From Miscanthus floridulus (taxonomy: Eukaryota > Streptophyta > Magnoliopsida > Poales > Poaceae), in the NCBI RefSeq assembly GCF_019320115.1, contig NC_089584.1, forward strand, positions 80,419,922-80,483,921: a stretch of 64,000 nt of DNA. The letters are read 5' to 3'. The notes under the pieces are model-generated. The model searched no databases. It was not told where the DNA came from and saw only the letters and a list, made by a program, of their open reading frames with translations. Positions 55,101 through 64,000 of the stretch are shown here, one piece after another. Positions within the stretch are counted from its first letter, which is position 1. Each line of letters starts with the position of its first letter. Made by a program: the position numbers and the translations under genes.

Positions 55101-57670
55101 GTGACTGTTTGACCCTTTTAACTTGGGAATCATGCTGGGATGATTAAATATTAATTGTATACAATTTCATAAGTTTTCCATATTGTCTTTTTGCATATCT
55201 TTTGGATTAGTACAACTCTAGTTATAAGCTTGTGAAGTTGCATGGCAGAATCTGTCCAAGTCTGGACAGAGGTGCTCAATTATGCTTGATTGACCTTGTT
55301 AATGGTGGAATCATCTTGTGATGATAATAAACATGTTTTATATAATTTAATAAGATTTCTATAAAGCTAAGGTTCATGCTTGTTTGATGTCTGTAACTCC
55401 AGTTATGCCATTTTGAAACTACTACTACTTTTCTGTCCTAGTTCGGGGTAGATCTGAAACATTGGCTTATTTGACCTAATTAGCTTTGGAATAAGCTTTT
55501 GGTGATAATAACAATATTGTAGGAAATTTCATTATGTTTCCAGAAAGTCTAGGATCACCTTCTTTGGATGTTTGGATCTCCAGTTATGGGTGAAACAAGT
55601 GTTATCTGTGCTGCTATCCAAATTCTGTGTTGTGCTTTATAAGTTGATTGCTTTCACCTTGCATTGCCTTATGTGTTGCTAAGTGTAACTCATGCCTTTC
55701 ATGGTGTTAAATTAAGTTACCTGAGATCTTAAATTGTGATAGATGTTTTCAATGGAATAGCTTAACTCAAGTTATCTGGTGTATCATGATTGATATGCTC
55801 ACTATCTTTCTATAATAGATTATGTGATGCATCTCGTATTGCCGTTCTTTTATTCATGCACTTGCATCTTGCATCTCATCTAGGTACGCTAGATGAACCA
55901 CATGAAGGACGTGATGTGGAGCCAAACCCAAAGACGGTGTATGGTGGACCTATCCCGAAGATGGAAGGAATGAACAAGTGCTAGGATGGGAGATATTCGC
56001 CTAGCGAGTGTCGTCTCATAAACACTAACCTAGTGTTGGATTCCGGGCAAGCCCCAGAGCATTCTAAGTCTCCCATGTTTTTACAAATATCTTGAGTATC
56101 TTTTATTATTGATGATGCATTAAGTATAGGAATTGGTTGGAACCAATTGTTGTATTATATCCTTACCTTATCCAGATAAAATCCTATGAATCCTAATTAA
56201 GTGTAGGATCAAATGATGCTTAGCTATGCTTAGACCGGTAGAAGTCGAGTGATTTCCTGTCACCTGCGAGATGTAGGATGAGCTCTGGTCACGGATGGCT
56301 ATATTTGCTATCGTGGAAAAGAACCATGTGTTAATAATGAAAAGAGACCAGATGGGATGATGGTAGTGCAGCAACAAGGCATGGAGGTCTTGGGTGTGAA
56401 TCTACCCCCGTCTATGTCGTTTAAGGACTAATTCGCTGTACGTCCTCATGTCATGTTGAACGCAACCTAACACTTAGCTGGCCGGATAAGTCGTTCCGAC
56501 CGTGAAGCCTAGTAGTTCGACTCAGGCCGGGAGCACGAGCAGTTGGTCACAATCTGGATGGCAGTAAGGATGTGCGGAGAGCCATTGGCGTAAGCCCAAG
56601 GGCGGGTTAAGTCACCGAGCACTCATGGCAGAGTGGTTCTCTGATTTTGCGGCACTGATCGTACTCGCGACTCTTGAATTGTACCAAAGGTGACTTGTTT
56701 GCGACCCTGACGGAGGAAGCAGGGTTTGTGTTTGGAATACCCCTCCAGCTGGATAGGAATCGATTCGAATCGTTGTCTCTCCCGGATAATGAGAACTTGA
56801 CTGAGCAGCGGCAACGTAGATTCACTAAATTTAAAGATATGGTTAAATGATGATGATGATGATGAGCCATGAAATACCTGCTATGGTTATTATTGTTTGC
56901 AACTTAATCAAGTGGTTGATTAGTATAGGTGCTAATATAGATGGTAGGAAATGGCTAAAAGTCACTGCTAGTACATGTTAGTAATGCTAATGATTACTCA
57001 AGCTTTTATGCAAAGAGGTTGTCCAGCAAAATCCACTGATAAAGCCTTGCATAATCCTTGGTGTCACTTTATTTCTGGTTTATGACGGATAAGTCTAGCT
57101 GAGTACATTCGAGTACTCAGGGTTTATCCCACCATGTTGCAGGTGAAGTTCTCGGCCTGTTGAAGATGGTGGCTAACCGCCAGTGGGCTCGATGATTCTA
57201 TATTTACTTCTCATCTATATGCTTTTGTCTGATGATGTCACTTATGCTAGCAATGTATTTGGAACTTATATTAATATAATCATTTGAAAGCTATGTTGTT
57301 TTCACTAATCGGTTTTGAAACCCAAACTCGTACTATTATTTGTGAACCCCTTTGTAATATTATTTCCACTGCAACTCTGTGTATGTGATGTGTATTTGCT
57401 TAATCATGTGATCTTGGTTGTGATGTTGATTTACCGAGGTCCTTCGTGACACTCGGCAGACTATCAGGTTTATATGAGTGAAAGTATGTGTGTGTCAACG
57501 TGTTAGTGGGGACAACCATACTTGATCTTGTATAAATTGGGCAGTTCTGTAACAAGCTCCTATGAGCGGCATGTAATTTGGGTGGAAAACCGCGTTGTTT
57601 TTATGCTCTATACATAAACCTCTTTTCCCTATCTTAATAAAAGGCAGAGCTCCTGCTAGTTCATTAAAAA
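52120..57670 (+). mobile_element. Short 5'-truncated LINE, split by a solo LTR
   Basis: AAATGGCTCATGTT occurs at 52106-52119 and again at 57671-57684: a 14-bp target duplication. The right part ends AATAAAAGGCAGAGCTCCTG and then CATTAAA plus the A-run, the usual grass LINE tail. Without the LTR only about 130 bases of LINE remain (52120-52143 and 57560-57670). Confidence 0.8.
52144..57554 (+). mobile_element. Solo LTR, about 5.4 kb, of a long-LTR gypsy family
   Basis: It begins TGTAACACCCTAGG at 52144 and ends GGGCAGTTCTGTAACA at 57554. AGCTC flanks both sides (52139-52143 and 57555-57559), a 5-bp target duplication. No second LTR, primer-binding site or pol is seen inside, so it fits a solo LTR left by recombination. 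A GC-rich block (53100-54050) sits near the front and transcript-end-like text (57090-57300) near the back, as in the gypsy-2 LTR. ORFs at 53133-54043 overlap on both strands and have no domains. Confidence 0.78.
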
Positions 57671-57684
57671 AATGGCTCATGTTC

Positions 57685-58316
57685 AGGACATAACTGTGAG
57701 TTCAATCTTCTAGGCTTCTAACTAACTATATGGAAGTTTAAGGTAGTCAAGTGGAATAAAGGAACTGTATAATCATAGTTCTAACTATGCAATTTTCTTA
57801 TACCTCTTAGCACGAACCATGTGTTTCATGCAGCAATCAGAAGGCAATCCAACTAATTATCTTAAATATTCCTGCGTATATGTTTTCTTGCCAGAAAGTG
57901 GACTTAATTGTGAATTACCAAGCAACGTAGACCTTCATTGATTGTATATATCACTTCAGTAGTTATCGGTCAAAACAACAAAGCGGCACATATATTTTGC
58001 ATCAAATAAATTGATCAATAAGTAATTAATTTGTTTTGAGATTTTACCCCCAAACAAAATTAGCAGGCATGGAAAATGGACCATACAAAATTATTTTGAT
58101 ATTATATTGTCCCATATTGACTCATCACCCCCTATTGTCAGCATTTTTGAAATGTTTCGACCAATGTGGTGTGGCAACTACCTTTTCCTACCAAGTCAAG
58201 TGACACAATAAACCTGTGAAGCAGGTCAAAGCATTAGGCAGTTAGGCTTCTAGCATGGACATCAAAGGACTATTGTTCAGGAAATGGAAATAAACAAACC
58301 TTGCATATATACACAC
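57685..58316. other. CACTA-3 interior
   Basis: AT-rich, intron-like sequence downstream of the minus-strand exon at 58317-58430. No ORF of note. Confidence 0.4.
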
Positions 58317-58430
58317 CTCTATGTAACCTAGGTTCTCTAGATCGAGCTCCTCCATGATCAAGGACGTGTACTCCTTAGCCTGCTCCTTGAGCTTCAACAG
58401 CTTGTTTGACGACACACTCAGAACGATTAG
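58317..58430 (-). CDS. Exon of a CACTA-associated (TNP1-like) protein
   Basis: On the minus strand an acceptor (TTTTTCCCAG, ending at 58431) and a donor (ATAGAG|GTGTGT at 58316) bound 38 codons: [20 protein letters not shown], then [19 protein letters not shown] Lys/Glu-rich amphipathic helix ending in [11 protein letters not shown] is a C-terminal signature I associate with the second gene of plant CACTA elements. It supports CACTA-3 as the host. A further minus-strand block with TKVDGRITREEVQE (about 58648-58700) ending at a GTAATC donor may be the preceding exon. A full gene could not be assembled. Any ATG at the GTG near 58461 is an artefact. Confidence 0.5.
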
Positions 58431-58901
58431 CTGGGAAAAATAAAAACTTTTTAGGCTGACCACAGACTCAAGATCAAATCTAATTACCTACCGCACAATG
58501 AAATTACATGCATAACTCACCCTATCGAAGTGATAGTTACGGCAAAACTCTACAAGTAATACTGACATGTTACTTTCAATTAGTGTACTACTAACTCAGT
58601 AACTCAGTTGACTATTAATCAAGTGGGCTCAACTTGGTTTGATTACCTCTTGCACTTCCTCCCTCGTGATCCTACCATCCACTTTAGTGCAAGATTTCAT
58701 GGGGGTGTTGCGCACATGTCAAAGAAGAATTGCATACAAGAACACTTACTTTCTTTTGCCTTGCCAAGCATACCAAAGAAACTCTAAATCGTTGCCTGTA
58801 TGTACACCTCAAAATGATTAATAATTAACATACAAAATGGACCAAACTATCTTAGTTCAGTACTTCAGTTTCTTACCTTCAGAATGCCCAAAGAAACATC
58901 G

Positions 58902-59200
58902 ACTACTACAAAACAAGGATATTGTATCACTTTCTTGTAACATATTCATCAATGTGTTCTAGCGAAATTTTATAGTAACACAAAATAGTGTGTTACAGAC
59001 TTCAGTTGTAACACAAAACACTTTTTTTTATAAAAATGTGTTACTAACAATAATTACAGTAACACAAAATTAATGTTACAGGCAAAATGTTACAAAAGCG
59101 TACTATGTTGTAACACATAAATGGAACATATAAAATATGTTACAAATATATGTCCTGTAGTAACACAAAATAATGTTACAGTCCAAGTGTTAAAAAGAAA
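58902..59200. mobile_element. CACTA-like end with GTAACAC repeats (fragment)
   Basis: ACTACTACAAAACAAGG at 58902 resembles a CACTA terminus (first C replaced by G). It is followed by many TAGTAACACAAAAT / TGTTACAG / TTGTAACAC units in both orientations up to about 59200. No opposite end was found. Probably a small or truncated non-autonomous copy. Confidence 0.5.
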
Positions 59201-59646
59201 CATATACATGTGGACCTTCCTATTCATAGGTGACACGAACATCGCACCTAGGTGTCATCAAGACTGTTAGGCAATCACGTCGTGGTCATCACATGAGAAC
59301 TAAGTAGCAATAAGTAAGTGATTAAAAAAGTTAGTCCAATGCCAGAGTCTGTTGTCAATTTATTAGGCCAACTCAAGACACTCTAGATGCCAGATCACAA
59401 GAAGAACAAGTACAACAGAGAAGGGAAAAACTGAAAAACAAAAAAACAAAAATGTGTAAATAAATGTGCATAATATTGATATTTTTTATGTTGTTGCGCA
59501 AACCCACTAACCTACCACTATATAGGTTGCAATTGTTAGATACTTATTGCAACTATAATCCTTAGTTGATGCAATATCATGTTACTATTGCCACTGTTTT
59601 TTTGTGTTGCTATAGACTAATGTATTTCGTGGACCTTTCTTTATCT
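59201..59646. other. Spacer with GTTGC/ATTGCAAC words
   Basis: 59500-59620 resembles the CACTA-3 subterminal repeat (TGCAACTATAATCC, TATTGCCACTG, GTTGCTATAGAC). No gene. Confidence 0.4.
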
Positions 59647-60067
59647 AGGGCCCAACAACGTTAACACATACGCGAGCATCCCTTCTTTGCTCGATCGCCA
59701 CAAGACACCTTTGTTCGGTGTCTAAGACTGTCTCCAACAACCGTTACCTAAAATACAAGACACATTTCACGTTTGGGTAGCGCTACAGGTAAAGGGTTCA
59801 ATACCCATTTTTGGTCTTCTCCAACAACGAAACCCAAAAGAGAACCCTTTCTGCAAATGGGTCTCCAGGAGAGATGATACTCAGATTTGGGTTATACCTC
59901 TCCTGATACCTAAAATGGATCTTTCATATAGGTACTCTGTTGGAGGCTATAGATATTCTGTTGAAGATCTATTTTAGGTTTGGGTCTCCTGTTGGAGACA
60001 GCCTAAGGCCCAGCAACATTAGCACATACGTGAGCATCCCTTCTTCGCTGGATCACCAAGAGGCACC
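59647..60067. repeat. Direct repeat of about 65 bp flanking a MITE
   Basis: AGGGCCCAACAACGTTAACACATACGCGAGC... at 59647-59711 matches AAGGCCCAGCAACATTAGCACATACGTGAGC... at about 60003-60067 with roughly ten differences; the MITE at 59726-60003 lies between. Confidence 0.8.
59726..60003. mobile_element. PIF/Harbinger-like MITE, 278 bp
   Basis: Ends GACTGTCTCCAACA and (complement of right) GGCTGTCTCCAACA. TAA flanks both sides (59723-59725 and 60004-60006). Interior repeats ACCCAAA / TTTGGGT words. Confidence 0.85.
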
Positions 60068-60151
60068 GTTGCAATTCTACCAATTTGGTTGCAATGGGTA
60101 GAACACCATTGCACATATGTTTTTATATTTTCCTTCGGTACATACATATAC

Positions 60152-60205
60152 GGCTACGGATTGTCTCGATTGCTATATGGCTACGGATTGTCTCGATTGC
60201 TATGG
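60152..60205. repeat. 27-bp tandem duplication
   Basis: GGCTACGGATTGTCTCGATT starts at 60152 and again at 60179, a period of 27 bases (nine codons). Confidence 0.9.
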
Positions 60206-62065
60206 AACCAGTCAGGTGCGAATAATGTTGATAACAAATATCTCTTAAGATATCAAGTAAAACAACATGCATATGTATCACTTAAAGTAATCATTTGATC
60301 GCTCCAAAAAAGCCCAAATTCCAACTCAAAGTACTTAAAAGAAGCAGCACATGGCACAGACACATTTTTGGGCAGTCACAGTCACAGAACATAAATAGAC
60401 CAGTCATATCATCATTAATTTATTTGCATTTCCTCAGGTTGGCTCACCTCATTGTTCTAGTGGTGCTTAGCTTTCAAGTGGTTCCAAAACATGAAGGTGT
60501 CACGTTCAGTAGAGTATACATACAATGCAGTGACTAGTTAGGCACAACTAAAAAATCATAAGTAATATATATAATGCACGTGCACCCACACAATAGCAAA
60601 AATTCCATTAACAAGTTAACAGATATATCACATAGACTAAAGTACTTGCAACATACATAACATCAACATGGTCTTACTAAGCTGAACTAATACTACTTTA
60701 CTAGCATTTTGATTCAGACTCTCAAAGCCATGAACTGCAGCAGCCAGTAAGCCATCCTGTCATGTCCAAAATGAGAACCATATCATAGTCAAATAACAAA
60801 AGTGATGCAGGACTCTGTCAGCAACTGGTTAGGAAGTTCATAGTGAAGTAGTACATGGTTAAGAAGAGGAAAACTCAGAGGAGCTATCTTTTTATAAAAA
60901 AGCACACCACGTTCTAGCTCCTTCCTGCACACACGCCATTCAAAAGGGAACACTCCATGTCACAAGAGGAATACATAGTGCAGGAATTTCTCTCTCTAGC
61001 AGTAGCACTACTTCTATGCATAATCCTACATGAGCACATCCAATTCAGAGCTGATTCTTGTAGCCACAACGCCCCAAAGAAGATAATTACCTACTCTGTT
61101 CCAAACCGGTCAAGCAATGCCAGGAGCATCATGGGAGGCAATTAATGTAAGCACTTCTTGCGTGGAAATCTGTTCAAAGTGAGGTAGGCAGGTTATCAGG
61201 GGTTCGCGTTCTCCGGTGCAGCCCTTCTCCATGCTGCATATGATGGGAGGCAATGTAAGCACCTATGCCTTCAGACATTACTTGCGGCTAAGACATTTCA
61301 TCATCTAGCAGCTCCAACACAAGTTGATAGCACATAAAAAAATAAAGGCAATAAAACTGTTAAGTATTAAGTAGTAAGGATTATACAATACCATATGTAC
61401 TATTTTTGTTAAAAGGATGGTCAAATGTGTGGAAATGATTTGATAGATTATATTCAAAGCATGCCTGATAAGAAATTTCTTTTTTTTTTTCAATCCTCGA
61501 TTGAGGAAGCTAACAAATATGTGGACATGATTGATAGAATATATTCAAAGCTGAATATAATCAGTTTGATAAACATGCTTTGATTCTGCACTGCCACCTA
61601 CTTATTCAGTGTCTTCTCAGTCATTGCTAGTGATAATTCGAGTACCAATAAAACTTCACTGGGTACTAATAATTCGAGTAGAACCTGTAGGCTGGAGTGG
61701 TGCATCCTGAGGAGGGAGGTTGTGCCTTGTCAAAGACTGGGAAGGAGAAAAAACAGAGTCCATCCATTGTTCATTCAGTTGAGCACATGGACTGAAAAAT
61801 AGAGAACTTGAGAAAGAGTCAGGACCAAAAAATAACTAATGATGGTGATGAAGGACCGGAAACGGCGACCAGGAGTCAATGGGAGCCTCAAATTTCTTTT
61901 GAAATATTTGGCCGCTGTCTCAAAATCAAACCCTAAAAGCAAACGCACGCAAGATCAATTTGTTCACAAGCCAACTGGTGGCTGGATACCTCCGGTGATG
62001 ATCAAGAAGTACGGCGACAACCAACGAAAAAGAGCACGCGAAGAAACAAGTGAAAACAGCCAACT
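60206..62065. other. Unassigned AT-rich sequence
   Basis: GGGAGGCAAT...GTAAGCACTTCTTG at 61133 and GGGAGGCAATGTAAGCACC at 61246 are near repeats. TTGATAGA(T/A)TATATTCAAAGC occurs at 61439 and 61530. No domain-bearing ORF. Confidence 0.4.
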
Positions 62066-62260
62066 TTAGACGGGGGCGGACTGTCTGCGGATCAGAGCCG
62101 GACTGTCTGCAGTCCGAACCCCGGACAGTCTGGAGTCCAATCCCGGACTATCTGCCGTGCAAATCTTGAAAAACGACTGAGGAGAAACAGTTCTGGACTC
62201 GGCCGAAACTGGGAGTGCGGACTGTCTGGGCCAACAGGGGCGGACTGTACGCGGCCTGAA
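62066..62260. repeat. Cluster of CGGACTGTCTG-type motifs
   Basis: GCGGACTGTCTGCGG, CCGGACTGTCTGCAG, CCCGGACAGTCTGGAG, CCCGGACTATCTGCC, GCGGACTGTCTGGG and GCGGACTGTACGCGG lie within 190 bases. Such strings are known from LTRs and other repeats of grasses; here the surrounding element is not identified. Confidence 0.7.
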
Positions 62261-63240
62261 GAACGCGCAGATGCAGAACTGAAACGAGCAGAGGCAAATC
62301 AAGCGATAGCAGGCGAGCGGCTCCGGGCAGGGGCATACACCGCTTGGCTGAGAGGGATGGACGAGATGCTCGACGCCTGAGGCCTGCTGCTGAACGCTCG
62401 GCCACTGGTGAGTGCTCCCTGCCTGCTGGTGGTCACCGAAGACAATTCCAGTGGCTTGAATCAAGACCTGGTGCACCACGATGTCAAGCACAGGGCAGAA
62501 CAGGAGGGAGAGAGGCTAGCTGCCAGCCACGAGCACCCACAGCAAGAACCGCTCAAGTGAGCTCGCTTGGTGCCTGAGCACTTAGCGCTGGTAGTGCTGC
62601 CGCTGGGCTGCTGGACAGCTGCTCCTGCTCGATACAGTCACAACACACTAACAGACAAGAAGCAAGAACGATCAGAAGAAAAAGGAGCCACCAAAAATCT
62701 GATGAAAACCAAGCTAAACCTCCATAAAACGCTCCCAAATTTTGCACAGATGCAATTCAACCTAGCACGAACCTATTCCCCAAAAATCATTGCCTGGGAT
62801 TGACCCAAACTACAGGAAATTGAGATCGAACTCAAGAACGAAAAAAGGGGAAAAATTGGAAACACAATGAACAAATTTCATAGCTTCGATTTAGGAATCC
62901 CCAAGAACAACTGGAGGATCTGGAGGATTCGGGCCTCCATTCCCAATCCAAAATCACAGGTTTGTTACACAAATTTGGAATTTGTGAATCTCTCTCACAA
63001 GAAAACCTAAGGTAGGAAAAAACATAGGGATCGCTCGGTCTAGGGTTCAGATGCATGCAACATGAACTTGAATTTATTCGGATCAGATAGCATCATCAGA
63101 TCAGGAGTTGATGACGACGCACCTTCAAGCAGCGATCCACGAGGGAGTGGCGGAGTCAGTCGAGAGTTTCAGCTCGATCTCCACCAGTCCACCTTGCCGA
63201 GCGCCAAACTGCCCGCTTCGCCTTGTGAGGAGGAATAAAA
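62261..63240. other. Unassigned sequence, possibly leader/intron of a minus-strand transcript
   Basis: ORFs at 62344-62577 and on the minus strand are short and lack domains. A donor-like TTGAAG|GTGCGT occurs at about 63120 (minus). Confidence 0.35.
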
Positions 63241-63270
63241 ACGACAGAAAAAAAGTGGTCATCCGACTCC

Positions 63271-63280
63271 GCTTATATCC
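63271..63280 (-). promoter_or_regulatory. Candidate minus-strand TATA box
   Basis: GGATATAAGC on the minus strand is followed by a leader-like stretch and the donor-like site near 63120. It could serve the minus-strand gene whose exon is at 58317-58430. Speculative. Confidence 0.3.
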
Positions 63281-63299
63281 CCTTCTATTTCGGTAATGG

Positions 63300-64000
63300 G
63301 CGGTGGAAAATTTGTGTGCGAACAATTCCAGAAAGTGGAGGGAAACAGTCCCCGCCAATAAAGAAATGGTAATTCGGTCACACTGTTTGATAGGTAATTT
63401 GAGTTAGATTGGTTTTTTGGAGGGAAGATTTGGTTTCGGTCATATTTTAGGAGGGAAGCTAAGATTCTTGTTTTAGGTGGAAATACATAGCATTTTTTAC
63501 AAGAATAATGTACGGATCAAATTAACTTGGCCTGGGAGAAAACATTGCAAGCTAAATTTAAGGATGTCCAAAACATATTCTAAAATAATTTTAAGAAAAT
63601 CGAATTATTTCAATTTTCAGCATAATAAACTGACATATCCAAAACTGATTTCCATTATTTTTACCTATCTGATTCCAGATCTAAATTAAAAAAAATAGAA
63701 TGGATATCCTATACGATCTATGTCTCTAGATAGAAGGTAAACGTGACTAATTATATTGATTTTGTAACATTAATAATGTATAAAGAAAAGGAAATTTAAT
63801 TAATTTCTATATAACTAAGAAAACAATTTGACATTTCTAATTAAGTTAATATAACCAATGATAAATAATTAATTTCCCCACATATTATGCTAAACTGAGT
63901 TTAAATTAATTGTTTGAGGCCCTAAACGAATTCAAATAAAAAAGTTGTGAACTATAAAGTTTCATAACTTTTTGAGATATACAACTTTCATTTTACTAGT
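63300..64000. other. AT-rich sequence at the window edge
   Basis: No gene. The last 80 bases (AAAGTTGTGAACTATAAAGTTTCATAAC) resemble spacer text also seen in CACTA-1 near 8690. Confidence 0.35.

Larger units (their letters stand above)
49438..64000 (-). mobile_element. CACTA-3: CACTA element with visible left end, right end not found
   Basis: CACTACAAGG starts at 49438 within the gypsy-2 pol (the three bases before are ATA). 49450-50190 is filled with TTGCAACAC, TTGCCACGCT and GGTTGCTATAGGTG repeats in both orientations. Related GTTGC/ATTGCAAC words recur at 59500-59620 and 60065-60115. A TNP1-like exon lies at 58317-58430 on the minus strand. No GTAGTG end flanked by ATA was found, so the extent is a guess; the element may run past the window or be decayed on that side. 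Confidence 0.5.

Noticed and set aside
1..64000. tRNA, rRNA or organelle insertions
   Set aside because: I looked for tRNA-like T-arm motifs and rRNA or plastid sequence and saw none I could support by eye; a tRNAscan and organelle BLAST would settle it.

Overview
This window looks like nuclear DNA of a large-genome grass, most likely a panicoid or Andropogoneae species of the sorghum, Miscanthus or sugarcane type. The evidence is spliced plant-type genes, Tourist and Stowaway MITEs, CACTA elements with TNP2-type transposase, long-LTR Ty3/gypsy elements, grass LINE 3' ends, and GC-rich exons in AT-rich surroundings. No bacterial, plasmid or phage logic is present. The species call is inference from repeat families.

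Layout. 1-627 is the right end of a CACTA element that starts outside the window. 628-3340 holds a tandem duplication, a GC-rich repeat of a GCAACAT-motif family, and the first exon of a small host membrane-protein gene (2902-3169). The intron side of that gene carries a second GCAACAT-type element (about 3342-14800). Inside it sits a complete 10,139-bp CACTA element (3509-13647) with matching termini and a CAC target duplication. Its minus-strand TNP2-type transposase is broken, and it also has a 147-bp minisatellite and an internal block of its own subterminal repeats. 14801-25930 is a mosaic of decayed repeats: a Mutator-like (MULE) remnant with a GRF-type zinc-finger fragment, a LINE 3' end, several MITEs, a third GCAACAT element and a GGCACG-rich element.

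The only convincing intact gene is at 26479-27860 (two exons, plus strand). It encodes a 425-residue Agenet/Tudor-like plus ENT-domain protein, probably a nuclear chromatin factor. A Stowaway MITE follows it. 31100-35619 contains a truncated minus-strand gypsy element and the 3' half of an Athila-like element with its 1,555-bp LTR.

36040-41789 is a second complete CACTA element (5,750 bp, TAT duplication, perfect 10-bp termini). It has no visible transposase. It carries two related, broken F-box gene copies and, between them, an intron-containing fragment that resembles the N-terminus of FDM/IDN2-type zf-XS proteins, which act in RNA-directed DNA methylation in plants.

From 41820 the window is a nest of insertions: gypsy-1 (41820-42734), next to gypsy-2 (very long LTR 42735-49140 plus the end of pol), interrupted by a third CACTA (from 49438), which contains a short LINE (52120-57670 with 14-bp duplications), which in turn contains a 5.4-kb solo LTR (52144-57554, AGCTC duplication). 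The tail (57700-64000) keeps one recognisable CACTA-type coding exon, a PIF MITE, subterminal-like repeats and a possible minus-strand promoter near 63275.

As a whole the window is one or two host genes embedded in transposable elements whose order of insertion can be read from the duplications. Many of the ORFs that can be drawn here start at GTG or lie in low-complexity repeats and are not genes.
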